A stretch of 64,000 nt of DNA, from NCBI RefSeq assembly GCF_900167945.1, contig NZ_FUZA01000001.1:558001-622000 (forward strand), in the 5' to 3' direction. Numbering within the stretch: the first letter of the stretch is position 1; each line of letters begins with the position of its first letter. A program made the position numbers and the translations under genes. This document shows positions 1 through 8,341 of this stretch, in pieces. The notes under the pieces are model-generated. The model was not told the DNA's origin. It ran no database searches and saw only the letters and a program-made list of their open reading frames with translations. Source of the stretch: Dyadobacter psychrophilus (GTDB lineage: Bacteria; Bacteroidota; Bacteroidia; Cytophagales; Spirosomataceae).

Positions 1-1
1 T

Positions 2-340
2 TTTGGTAACTGGGTGGGAAGGATTGCGATTATTTCTGCGACGCTTTCGCTCGTCTGGATGTGGTCGCTGCTTTACCAGGGTAAGCTTGCGTTACTGCGG
101 CCACTTGCCGGTTTTCAAGTGACAATGATCTTACTCACAACAACTTACAAGCATTTTCCAAACATTGTGATTCTGAAAGGCGGTGGTTACCTATCGCTGC
201 TTGAACACAGCGGACAGGAGAAAACGATGGAAGCACTCGCTCTCGCATTGCTGATCGGAAGCGTCTTTATCCTGCCTGCTCTCTTCTACTTAATTTATAG
301 TTTTCAGAAAAAACCTTTGGAACACGCGGCTAAACATTAG
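2..340 (+). CDS. Cytochrome bd-type quinol oxidase subunit II (C-terminal part)
   Basis: The reading frame is open to the left edge, so this is the C-terminal end of a gene that begins before the window; a GTG at 14 is probably internal. About 113 residues are visible. They hold two or three hydrophobic segments, with the loop HFPNIVILKGG between them and a basic tail. A 'YxxFPNI...' stretch followed by a last hydrophobic helix resembles the end of CydB/CioB, the second subunit of cytochrome bd quinol oxidase in the inner membrane. Only the tail is seen, so the family call is moderate; another polytopic membrane protein is possible. Confidence 0.5.
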   Translation, partial: FGNWVGRIAIISATLSLVWMWSLLYQGKLALLRPLAGFQVTMILLTTTYKHFPNIVILKGGGYLSLLEHSGQEKTMEALALALLIGSVFILPALFYLIYSFQKKPLEHAAKH

Positions 341-461
341 CCTCAGAATCATCCATAGCGGCCGGTGGCACATCCGACAGGCGCAAATCTCTCAAATACC
401 AATATTTTGGAATGCGAGAGAAATGCAAAGGGCTTCGCATTAAAAGTGCCCGCTCCCTGTT

Positions 462-1214
462 ATGATCAAAGTTTTAATTGTTGATGACGAAATGACCGCG
501 CGGAATTTTCTGCACCGCCTGATTATCGATTTTGTCCCGGAAATTTCCGAGGTCCGCATTGCACGGTCCGCCGCGGACGCCCGCAATATTTTGCATGACT
601 TTGAGCCGGATATTGCATTTGTGGACATTGAAATGCCCTATCAAAATGGTTTTGAACTCCTGATTAAACTGAAAAATCCGCAGTTCGACGTCATATTTAC
701 CACCGCACACAACCGGTACGCCATCCAGGCGCTTCGTTTCAGCGCGTTGGATTATTTGCTAAAACCCATCGACCCAAAAGAGCTTATCGGGGCTATGCAA
801 CGCTATCTTATCAAGCGCTCCGCTTCACCTAAGAAGCGAAAAGTTTATGAAAATTTTATCCAAAATGCGGAAACAAAAGACCCAAAAGGATTCCGGTTGG
901 CGGTAACGTCCTCAAAAGGCGCTTTCTTTTTTCCACTTTGTGAAGTCCTTCGCATTGAATCCGACCGGAATTATTCCGTCATTCACCTTACCGACCGGAA
1001 AAAACCTTTTGTGGCTACCAAGACGCTCAAACACTATGAAGAGGTTCTGGCACATTTAAAATTTATCCGTGTGCACAAATCCCACCTGGTTAACTCTGAA
1101 CACGTTATGCGCATTTCCAATAGCTTTGATTATCTGGTGCTTTCCGACGGAACAAGAATCGCCATTTCGCGCAGAAAAAGACAAGCCGTTTTAAATTTGC
1201 TGAATGTTCCTTAG
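462..1214 (+). CDS. LytTR-family response regulator
   Basis: A 250-residue two-domain regulator. Residues 1-125 form a receiver domain: the acidic pair is in VLIVDDE, the phosphoacceptor is Asp55 in FVDIEMP, and the later Thr (TTAH) and Lys (LLKPID) are present. Residues about 145-245 form a LytTR DNA-binding domain, with the typical RNYSVIHL and FIRVHKSHLVN segments. In this family a membrane kinase usually sits next door, but none is adjacent here, so the partner is unknown. It lies 120 bp after the oxidase gene and 98 bp before the sugar operon. Its targets cannot be read from the sequence. Confidence 0.9.
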   Translation: MIKVLIVDDEMTARNFLHRLIIDFVPEISEVRIARSAADARNILHDFEPDIAFVDIEMPYQNGFELLIKLKNPQFDVIFTTAHNRYAIQALRFSALDYLLKPIDPKELIGAMQRYLIKRSASPKKRKVYENFIQNAETKDPKGFRLAVTSSKGAFFFPLCEVLRIESDRNYSVIHLTDRKKPFVATKTLKHYEEVLAHLKFIRVHKSHLVNSEHVMRISNSFDYLVLSDGTRIAISRRKRQAVLNLLNVP

Positions 1215-1312
1215 GGTTATAACTTGGCAGAGAAATTCTGTTATGACAAAGTAGATACGCGGGAAAACAGCGTTACTATATCTTGTTACCAAATTCTTAA
1301 CTACGGACCTCT

Positions 1313-2566
1313 ATGACCGATCGTAAAACGCGGCTGGCTATCATTCTGATCACTTCTTTGTTTTTTCTCTGGGGTTTCGCCCTCAATCTAAACCCAATCC
1401 TTATCCCGCATTTAAAGAAAGCCTGTCAGCTAAGTGACTTTCAATCAGCCCTTATCGACTCCGCATCTTACATCGCTTACTTTCTGATCGCATTGCCCGC
1501 CGGGCTATTCATGAAAAGGTTCGGTTATAAAGCCGGGATCACATTAGGCTTGCTTCTTTTTGCGTTTGGCACGTTCCTGTTCTATCCGGCAGCTGAATTA
1601 AGGCATTTTGGCTTTTTCTTGTTCGCATTATTCGTCATTGCCAGCGGCTTAACATTGCTAGAAACAGCCGCAAATCCCTACATTACTGTTTTGGGCGACA
1701 GCGATTCAGCCACGCAACGGTTGAATTTCGCCCAGTCATTCAATGGTCTCGCCGCTTTTTTAGCGCCGCTTATGGGCGGGACATTTATTCTTTCGGGGAA
1801 AACGCTTTCTGAACAAGAGCAACAATCAATGTCCGCCGAACAGCTTAACAGCTATCTCAATGCCGAAGCGTCGTCCGTGCAAATGCCTTTTTTGGTTATC
1901 GGAATAGTCGTTTTGTTTGTCGCCGTGATGATCTGGCGGACTACATTGCCTGAAATTAAGGAAGAAGAAGACACAACAGGGAAAGTTAGCGGCTCGATTT
2001 GGACAGAAAAGAACCTGATTTTGGGTGTTATAGCGCAGTTTTTTTATGTCGGTGCGCAAGTTTGCATCAGCAGCTTTTTCATTCGTTTCTCCGATAAAGT
2101 CGCTGGAATTGATGAAAAGACAGCCGCATATGTGTTGTCAGGCGCTTTTCTGAGCTTTATGATCGGCCGGTTTATAGGCACTTATCTCATGCGTTTTGTA
2201 GCTCCACCGCGTCTGTTGGCACTTTACAGCATTATTAATGTCGCATTACTGATCCTCGCGGTTCTTACCGAAGGCATGATTGCAGTTTACGCATTGGTAG
2301 GCGTGCAGTTTTTCATGTCCATCATGTTTCCCACGATTTTTGCGCTCAGCATCCGTGGTTTGGGTGAAAAAACCAAAATCGGCTCTTCACTAGTTATTAT
2401 GTCTATCGTCGGTGGAGCAATTTTTCCGGTTATTATGGGTCAGGTTTCAGATATTTCGTCCATTCAAACGGCTTACATTGTTCCGGCGGTTTGTTTTCTC
2501 GTGGTTCTTTATTTTGCAATCAAAAACAATTCAATTAAGCATGTGACGCTGGGTGCTTCGCATTAA
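1313..2566 (+). CDS. fucP: L-fucose:H+ symporter-type MFS permease (FucP family)
   Basis: A 417-residue polytopic membrane protein of the major facilitator superfamily with about 12 predicted helices. The opening FFLWGFALNLNPILIPHLKK and the later ETAANPYITVLG with LNFAQSFNGL are hallmarks of the FucP branch, which imports L-fucose and related sugars with protons. It is first in a run of three plus-strand genes, followed after 35 bp by a fucose-dehydrogenase-like SDR and then a zinc dehydrogenase, which supports a deoxysugar substrate. Substrate choice within the family (fucose, galactose, glucose, N-acetylglucosamine) cannot be fixed from sequence alone. Confidence 0.85.
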   Translation: MTDRKTRLAIILITSLFFLWGFALNLNPILIPHLKKACQLSDFQSALIDSASYIAYFLIALPAGLFMKRFGYKAGITLGLLLFAFGTFLFYPAAELRHFGFFLFALFVIASGLTLLETAANPYITVLGDSDSATQRLNFAQSFNGLAAFLAPLMGGTFILSGKTLSEQEQQSMSAEQLNSYLNAEASSVQMPFLVIGIVVLFVAVMIWRTTLPEIKEEEDTTGKVSGSIWTEKNLILGVIAQFFYVGAQVCISSFFIRFSDKVAGIDEKTAAYVLSGAFLSFMIGRFIGTYLMRFVAPPRLLALYSIINVALLILAVLTEGMIAVYALVGVQFFMSIMFPTIFALSIRGLGEKTKIGSSLVIMSIVGGAIFPVIMGQVSDISSIQTAYIVPAVCFLVVLYFAIKNNSIKHVTLGASH

Positions 2567-2601
2567 AAGTCGTCCGCATTTTTAGCTAATATTATTCAAT
2601 C

Positions 2602-3390
2602 ATGGATTTACAATTGAAAGATAAAGTCGTTATCGTGACCGGTGGCGCAAAAGGAATTGGTGAAGGCATTGTGCATGTGCTTGCGAATGAAGGGGCAATT
2701 CCCGTGATCGTAGGCCGCAATGCCGAAGACAACCAAAAAGTGGTTGACGCGCTTTCAGCCAAAGGAATCTCCTCCTTCCAGGTGGTGGCAGAACTTACCG
2801 GGCCCGAAGCCTGCGAGCAGGCAGTGGCGGCTGTCTTAGAAAAGTTCGGCCGCATTGACGGGCTTGTCAACAATGCGGGTGTTAATGATGGCGTTGGGTT
2901 GGAAAATGGCAATTATGAGGCTTTTATGGCTTCATTGCATAAGAATGTCGTGCATTATTATCTGATGGCACATTATGCACTGCCTGCGCTCAAAGCTTCC
3001 AAAGGTTCTATCGTCAATATTAGTTCAAAAACGGCGGATACGGGCCAGGGTGGCACATCTGCTTATGCCGCATCCAATGGCGGCCGCAATGCGCTGACGC
3101 GTGAATGGGCCGTCGAGCTTTTGAAATATGGCATCCGTGTAAATTCGGTGATCGTGGCGGAATGCTGGACGCCCCTTTATGAAAAATGGATTGAAACATT
3201 GCCCAATCCACAGGAAAAACTGGCATCCATCACCGCGCATATTCCATTGGAAAACCGGATGACAACAGCCGAAGAAATTGCCAATATGACCGTTTTTCTG
3301 TTATCTCAGCGTTCGAGCCACACCACGGGACAGCTGATTTATGTGGACGGCGGATATGTGCATCTGGATCGTGCGCTAGCCAATTCTTAA
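2602..3390 (+). CDS. SDR oxidoreductase, L-fucose dehydrogenase-like
   Basis: A 262-residue classical short-chain dehydrogenase. The cofactor loop TGGAKGIG is at residues 13-20, the NNAG motif follows the central strands, and the active-site Ser is in NISSKTAD. The catalytic Tyr is Tyr155, but the residue four places later, normally Lys, is Asn159 (codon AAT at 3076-3078). The C-terminal VDGGYVHLDRAL is typical of SDRs that oxidise L-fucose to the lactone. It sits between a FucP-type importer and a zinc dehydrogenase, which fits the non-phosphorylating fucose route. The lactonase and dehydratase of that route are not in the window. Whether Asn159 is shared by homologues is not known from here. 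Confidence 0.8.
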   Translation: MDLQLKDKVVIVTGGAKGIGEGIVHVLANEGAIPVIVGRNAEDNQKVVDALSAKGISSFQVVAELTGPEACEQAVAAVLEKFGRIDGLVNNAGVNDGVGLENGNYEAFMASLHKNVVHYYLMAHYALPALKASKGSIVNISSKTADTGQGGTSAYAASNGGRNALTREWAVELLKYGIRVNSVIVAECWTPLYEKWIETLPNPQEKLASITAHIPLENRMTTAEEIANMTVFLLSQRSSHTTGQLIYVDGGYVHLDRALANS

Positions 3391-3428
3391 TATTTTCAAC
3401 AAAAAATCTAAGTTAATTCCATTCAATT

Positions 3429-4445
3429 ATGGAAGTTTTGGTTTGTACAACACCCGGTGAATTTGCTTATCAGCAAGCCGAAAAACCTGCATTAACCCCG
3501 GGAAATACCATTCTGAAAATCAAACGGATCGGCATTTGCGGAACGGACCTGCATGCATTCGAGGGAACGCAACCTTTCTTTAATTATCCGCGCATTCTAG
3601 GTCATGAACTGGCAGGGGAAATTGTGGAAACCGACGGCGCACCGGGATTTTCCGTTGGTGAAGCAGTAACATTTATTCCTTATTTCAATTGCGGAAAATG
3701 CATTGCCTGCCGGAACAATAAACCCAATTGCTGCACCAGTATTCGCGTTTCCGGCGTGCATATTGATGGCGGAATGTCTGAATATCTGTCGGTTCCCTCC
3801 TACTCGCTTGTGCACGGAAACGGTTTGAGTTTTGATGAACTGGCACTTGTGGAAATGCTTTCGATTGGCGCACACGGCATCAGGCGGGCGAATGTGGAAC
3901 AAAATGAAACGGTTTTAGTCGTTGGTGCCGGGCCTATTGGACTCGGAACTATGGAATTTGCACGCATTGCCGGAGCAAATGTGATCGCGCTGGACATTAA
4001 TGATGGCCGATTGGCGTTTTGTCGCGAAAAGCTGGGCGTCGCACACACGGTCAACGCATTGACCGACAATGTTTTGGAAAAACTAAATGAAATTACGAAC
4101 GGTGATATGCCAACCGTAATTGTAGATGCGACCGGTAATTTGAGAGCCATTAACACTGCTTTCGGTTACCTTGCGCACGGCGGCAGATATGTGCTCGTGG
4201 GCCTGCAAAAAGGAGAAATCAGTTTCAGTCACCCGGAATTTCACAAGCGCGAAGCCACATTAATGAGCAGCCGCAATGCAACCCGCGCGGATTTTGAGCA
4301 TGTGATCAGCAGCATGAAAAACGGGCACATTGATCCTACTACTTACATTACCCACCGCGTGGTTTTTGGTAAGGTAAAGGATGAATTTGAAGGCTGGCTG
4401 GACCCGGCCAACGGAGTGATCAAAGCAATGGTTTCGTTGGATTGA
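3429..4445 (+). CDS. Zinc-binding alcohol/polyol dehydrogenase
   Basis: A 338-residue medium-chain dehydrogenase. Catalytic zinc ligands are seen at Cys37 (GICGTDLH) and His59-Glu60 (GHE). The structural zinc site is the cysteine-rich stretch CGKCIACRNNKPNCC. The Rossmann loop is VVGAGPIGLG. The protein belongs to the sorbitol/threonine/galactonate dehydrogenase branch. It is third in the fucP operon, 38 bp after the SDR, so it probably oxidises a polyol or aldonic acid intermediate of the same sugar; the exact step is inferred. Its TGA stop touches, without a spare base, the stop of the next gene on the other strand. Confidence 0.8.
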   Translation: MEVLVCTTPGEFAYQQAEKPALTPGNTILKIKRIGICGTDLHAFEGTQPFFNYPRILGHELAGEIVETDGAPGFSVGEAVTFIPYFNCGKCIACRNNKPNCCTSIRVSGVHIDGGMSEYLSVPSYSLVHGNGLSFDELALVEMLSIGAHGIRRANVEQNETVLVVGAGPIGLGTMEFARIAGANVIALDINDGRLAFCREKLGVAHTVNALTDNVLEKLNEITNGDMPTVIVDATGNLRAINTAFGYLAHGGRYVLVGLQKGEISFSHPEFHKREATLMSSRNATRADFEHVISSMKNGHIDPTTYITHRVVFGKVKDEFEGWLDPANGVIKAMVSLD

Positions 4446-5564
4446 TCAGTTTGTTTTCTTATAATTCAAAATCGCCCAGCCATTTAAAATAACGGCCATC
4501 AGCGAAACTACGCCCATTTGCGGCAACACATCCTGAAATCCACTGCCTTTCAAGATCACCATCCGCATCACTTCGATCATATACCGGACCGGATTGATGC
4601 GGGTGATCAGTTTGGCCCAGTAAGGCATGCTGTCGATAGATGTAAATAGGCCGCCCAGCAGGATAAAAAGCATCATAAAAAAGAACATGATGAACATCGC
4701 CTGCTGTTGTGTGTCACAAAAAGTAGAAACCAAAAGCCCGAAACCAAGCACGGTAAGCAGGTAAATGGCAATAAAAACGTACAGTACAAGCAGGTTGCCG
4801 ATGGGAATGATCCCATAAATCACGCGTGCTAAAATCAGTCCGATTGTAAAAACGATCATCGCTAAAATCCAGAATGGAATTAGTTTTCCAAGGATAAAAA
4901 TGTGCTTCTTAATGGGTGTAACATTGATTTGTTCAATCGTGCCGACCTCTTTTTCCTTGACAATGTTCAGGGCTGTGAGAAATCCTCCGATCATGGTCAC
5001 CAGGATGGCCAGAATACCCGGTACGATGAAAACTTTGTAGTTCAGCGCCGGGTTAAACCAATTGGAAGCGACCACATCAATCACCGGAAACTGGCTGAAT
5101 CTGGGCTGCTGAACCAGTTGCATGCGAATGTCTGCATTAAAATTGCCAATAATGCTGCTCAGATAGGCTCCGCCCAGATTGGCCTTTGTACCGTTAATTG
5201 CATTCACCGCCACGAACAGCTTTTGCTTATCCTCCCGGATCAGATTCCGCTCGAAGCCCTGTGGGATTTCCAGGATCAAATCGGCCTTATCGGACTCAAT
5301 TAACTGAAATGCCTCCTTAAATGAGCTGTTGTATCCTTGCAATTTGAAGTAACCCGAAGCAATCACTTTTGAAACCAGCTTTTGGGAATAAGTGGATTTA
5401 TCATTGTCAACCACCGCCAAGTTGACATTCCGGACTTCGTAATCCGCTGCCAGCGGCATGACAATGAACTGAATAACAGGCATTACAAATATGAGCGTGA
5501 GGATGGCCTTATCCCGAAAAATCTGCCGGAACTCTTTGCGTAATAAAAATCGAAGTGTCCTCAT
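4446..5564 (-). CDS. ABC-2 type export permease (YbhR-like)
   Basis: A 372-residue inner-membrane permease of the ABC-2 class. It has one N-terminal helix after the segment LRKEFRQIFRDKA, a periplasmic region of about 140 residues, and five C-terminal helices. The EKEVGTIEQINVTPI coupling helix is typical of YbhR/YbhS/YhhJ proteins. It is last in the tetR-tolC-hlyD-ABC operon; its ATG overlaps the previous permease's stop by four bases (ATGA), which suggests translational coupling. With its sister permease it likely forms the heterodimeric channel of a tripartite drug or cation exporter. Substrate unknown. Confidence 0.85.
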   Translation of the reverse strand: MRTLRFLLRKEFRQIFRDKAILTLIFVMPVIQFIVMPLAADYEVRNVNLAVVDNDKSTYSQKLVSKVIASGYFKLQGYNSSFKEAFQLIESDKADLILEIPQGFERNLIREDKQKLFVAVNAINGTKANLGGAYLSSIIGNFNADIRMQLVQQPRFSQFPVIDVVASNWFNPALNYKVFIVPGILAILVTMIGGFLTALNIVKEKEVGTIEQINVTPIKKHIFILGKLIPFWILAMIVFTIGLILARVIYGIIPIGNLLVLYVFIAIYLLTVLGFGLLVSTFCDTQQQAMFIMFFFMMLFILLGGLFTSIDSMPYWAKLITRINPVRYMIEVMRMVILKGSGFQDVLPQMGVVSLMAVILNGWAILNYKKTN

Positions 5565-6667
5565 TGCAAGCGGATTTTAAAGCTTTTTAAACTTACTGTG
5601 AGTAAAAACAACGTCATTCCAGCCAGGATTAACGTTTCTTTCCAAAGCGAACCAATGCCCAACCCCTTGATCATGATGGATTTGACAATAATGTAAAACC
5701 ATTTCGAAGGAATAATGTTGGAAATGACCTGCAACGGCACCGGCATGTTTTCAATGGGAAATAGGAAACCGCTGAACATCATGGTTGGCAGTAGCATGCC
5801 CATCAGGGAAATCAACATGGCGATTTGCTGCGAATCGGTTTTGATGGATATAAAAATCCCCAGCGCTAAACAGGTGATAATGAACAAAGTGCTTTCTAAA
5901 AACAGCAAAAGTAAGCTTCCTTTCACCGGAAGGTCAAGCGCAAAAACACTCAGAAAAAGGATCGCAGTAACATTAATCAGTGAAAGGATCAGATAGGGAA
6001 ATGCTTTTGCAAAAATTACTAAAACCGGCTTAAATGGCGATACAAGGAGGATTTCCATCGTTCCCATCTCCTTTTCCCTGACAATGGAGATAGCAGTCAT
6101 CATCACCGAAACCAGCATTAATACAAGCGCCATTACGCCGGGCACAAAACCATGCGCGCCTTTGAGTTGCGGATTGTAAAGCATGCGTGTTTCAGGAATA
6201 ATCTGATAAGGAACCAAAAGATTTTCATTGATTTTGGCCTGGTAATCTTTAATGATCGCGGTCAGATAATTGGTGATCATATTGGCTGTATTAATGTCCG
6301 TAGCATCCGTAATGACCTGTATCTGAGCCTGATTATTATGTAAAAGATAACGATTAAAGCTCGCCGGAAAGACAATAACGGCTTTGATTTTGCCTTTTTG
6401 AAAAGTTGATAACATCTCCTTATGCGTCAAAGCGGCATTTCGAATGTTAAAATAACGGCTCGCCGCAATCTCAGTAATGATCTGTTGTGAAGCATCGTCT
6501 TTTGCATAATCCACAACAAGGATTTCGGAGTCCTTCACCTCATTGGTTAATGCAAAACCAAAGATCAGGATCTGGGCGATTGGCATCCCGAAAAGGATAA
6601 GCAATGTTCTCCTGTCGCGCAAAACGTGGAAAAATTCTTTTCTGACAAATGCGATAAATTGTTTCAT
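5561..6667 (-). CDS. ABC-2 type export permease (YbhS-like)
   Basis: The frame stays open upstream to 6805, but the start is placed at the ATG at 6667: it begins MKQFIAFVRKEFFHVLRD, the conserved opening of the family, and it overlaps the preceding ATPase stop by four bases (ATGA). The resulting 368-residue protein has one N-terminal helix, a periplasmic domain and five C-terminal helices, with the coupling segment REKEMGTMEILLVSPF. It pairs with the next permease, which it also overlaps by ATGA. The chain of overlaps argues for one transcript and equal production of both halves of the channel. Confidence 0.87.
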   Translation of the reverse strand: MKQFIAFVRKEFFHVLRDRRTLLILFGMPIAQILIFGFALTNEVKDSEILVVDYAKDDASQQIITEIAASRYFNIRNAALTHKEMLSTFQKGKIKAVIVFPASFNRYLLHNNQAQIQVITDATDINTANMITNYLTAIIKDYQAKINENLLVPYQIIPETRMLYNPQLKGAHGFVPGVMALVLMLVSVMMTAISIVREKEMGTMEILLVSPFKPVLVIFAKAFPYLILSLINVTAILFLSVFALDLPVKGSLLLLFLESTLFIITCLALGIFISIKTDSQQIAMLISLMGMLLPTMMFSGFLFPIENMPVPLQVISNIIPSKWFYIIVKSIMIKGLGIGSLWKETLILAGMTLFLLTVSLKSFKIRLQ

Positions 6668-7407
6668 GAATCTGCTCTTTTTGCGCTTCTCGCTAATTGA
6701 TAAAACACTTCGTCCATCGAGTTGGCTTGAAATTGCTTTTTCAGATTTGCCGGCGTGTCCAAAACCTCTATTCTGCCGTCCACCATGATGGATATACGAT
6801 TGCAATATTCGGCTTCGTCCATATAATGAGTTGTCACGAAAACCGTAATTCTGCGATCCGCGGCCTCATAAATCAAATCCCAGAACTGACGTCTCGTTAC
6901 CGGATCAACGCCTCCCGTCGGCTCGTCCAGGAAAACGATTTTCGGTTCGTGCAGTACAGCAACTGAAAATGATAATTTTTGTTTCCAGCCCAAAGGAAGC
7001 GAACCAACGAGTTTTTTCATCTCACTTTTTAACCCCAGCTTGCTGGCCAGCTCTTCTGTCTTTTCTTTAATTTCCTGATCCGTCAGCCCGTAAATACCAC
7101 CAAAAAACTCGACGTTTTCCAGCACTGTCAGGTTTTCGTAAAGTGAAAATTTCTGACTCATATAGCCGATGTTCCGTTTGATCTTTTCGGTTTCGCTATA
7201 AACATCATAGCCTGCAATGGTTGCTGAGCCGGATGTCGGGGCTGATAAACCGCAGAGCATGCGCATAGCAGTGGTTTTGCCCGCGCCGTTTGCGCCCAGG
7301 AAGCCGAAAATTTCACCTTTGTTCACTTCAAAAGAAATCTCATTCGTAGCAATAAAATAGCCAAAACGCTTCGTCAGCTTGTCACATACAATGACTTTTT
7401 CCTCCAT
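6664..7407 (-). CDS. ABC exporter ATP-binding protein (YbhF C-half-like)
   Basis: A 247-residue ATPase. Walker A is GANGAGKTT near residue 37; Walker B is IVFLDEPTGGVDP. The signature motif is not the usual LSGGQ but LPLGWKQKLS, a variant I associate with the second ATPase half of YbhF-type exporters. It follows another full ATPase gene after 21 bp, so the two probably replace the single fused YbhF protein of enterobacteria. The C-terminus overlaps the start of the next permease. It powers the export of an unknown substrate with the HlyD and TolC partners upstream. Confidence 0.88.
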   Translation of the reverse strand: MEEKVIVCDKLTKRFGYFIATNEISFEVNKGEIFGFLGANGAGKTTAMRMLCGLSAPTSGSATIAGYDVYSETEKIKRNIGYMSQKFSLYENLTVLENVEFFGGIYGLTDQEIKEKTEELASKLGLKSEMKKLVGSLPLGWKQKLSFSVAVLHEPKIVFLDEPTGGVDPVTRRQFWDLIYEAADRRITVFVTTHYMDEAEYCNRISIMVDGRIEVLDTPANLKKQFQANSMDEVFYQLARSAKRADS

Positions 7408-7428
7408 AACCGTCAGCAGCGCTGGATT

Positions 7429-8340
7429 TTAGTTTAATAGTTTAATAAATGAATCCTCAATGGTTGCAGGAATGCGCTTGATCTCAATTCCCGAAAGCCC
7501 CTTATCCGTCAGGAAATGCTCCAAATGCGCTGTATCTAATTTCTCAGACCTGAAAGTCGCATGGGCATATTCTCCAAAAGCATAGCTGTTTAGCCTGTCC
7601 GGGAAAGTTTCCAGACTTTTCAGCAAGCGGTACATTTCATTCGCCTTAATGGCGTAAAGATTTGCAGGATAGGATCTTGTGACATTATCGGGCGTGTCAA
7701 TAGATAAAATCTTTCCGTTTTGAATTAATGCGATCCGGTCGCAAAGGGCGGCTTCGTCCATGTAAGGGGTTGACACAATGATGGTTATGCCTTGTTTTTT
7801 CAATCTTCGCAGCATTTCCCAAAATTCTTTCCGCGAAACAGGGTCAACACCGGTGGTCGGCTCGTCCAGAAACAATGTGGTCGGTTTATGGATCAATGCA
7901 CAGCATAGCGCGAGTTTTTGCTTCATTCCTCCCGAGAGTTTTCCCGCGCGACGCTTTTTAAATGGCTCTATCTGAACATAAATGTCCTGGATCAAATGAT
8001 AATTTTCAGTCACCGTTGTGCCAAAAACCGTTGCAAAAAAATTCAGGTTTTCTTCGATGGTAAGATCCTGGTAAAGCGAAAATTTTCCTGGCATATAGCC
8101 CACGGAACTCCTGATCTGTTTGAAATCCGTGACAACATTGAACCCGTCCACAGTTGCGGAGCCTTCGTCAGGCAGTAACAATGTCGTCAGCATTCTGAAA
8201 ATACTCGTCTTACCTGCTCCATCCGGGCCAATCAATCCGAAAAGCTCGCCTTTGTTTACGGAAAAGGAAACATTATCCACAGCCAGGACTTTACCCTTGC
8301 CATAAGTCTTCGTGATATTTTCGACAACAACCGCTTCCAT
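7429..8340 (-). CDS. ABC exporter ATP-binding protein (YbhF N-half-like)
   Basis: A 303-residue ATPase with a complete set of motifs: Walker A GPDGAGKTS, signature LSGGMKQKLAL, Walker B TLFLDEPTTGVDP and a switch region (STPYMDEA). Beyond the ATPase core, about 80 C-terminal residues form the extra domain seen in DrrA/YbhF-type exporters. It sits one base after the HlyD gene's stop and 21 bp before the second ATPase. The two ATPases together (550 residues) match the size of fused YbhF. The usual LSGGxxQ here contrasts with the altered signature in the partner, so one ATP site of the pair may be degenerate. Confidence 0.88.
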   Translation of the reverse strand: MEAVVVENITKTYGKGKVLAVDNVSFSVNKGELFGLIGPDGAGKTSIFRMLTTLLLPDEGSATVDGFNVVTDFKQIRSSVGYMPGKFSLYQDLTIEENLNFFATVFGTTVTENYHLIQDIYVQIEPFKKRRAGKLSGGMKQKLALCCALIHKPTTLFLDEPTTGVDPVSRKEFWEMLRRLKKQGITIIVSTPYMDEAALCDRIALIQNGKILSIDTPDNVTRSYPANLYAIKANEMYRLLKSLETFPDRLNSYAFGEYAHATFRSEKLDTAHLEHFLTDKGLSGIEIKRIPATIEDSFIKLLN

Positions 8341-8341
8341 A

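Noticed and set aside
6668..6805. N-terminal extension of the YbhS-like permease
   Set aside because: The added 46 residues overlap the upstream ATPase in another frame; the ATG at 6667 gives the conserved start and an ATGA overlap.
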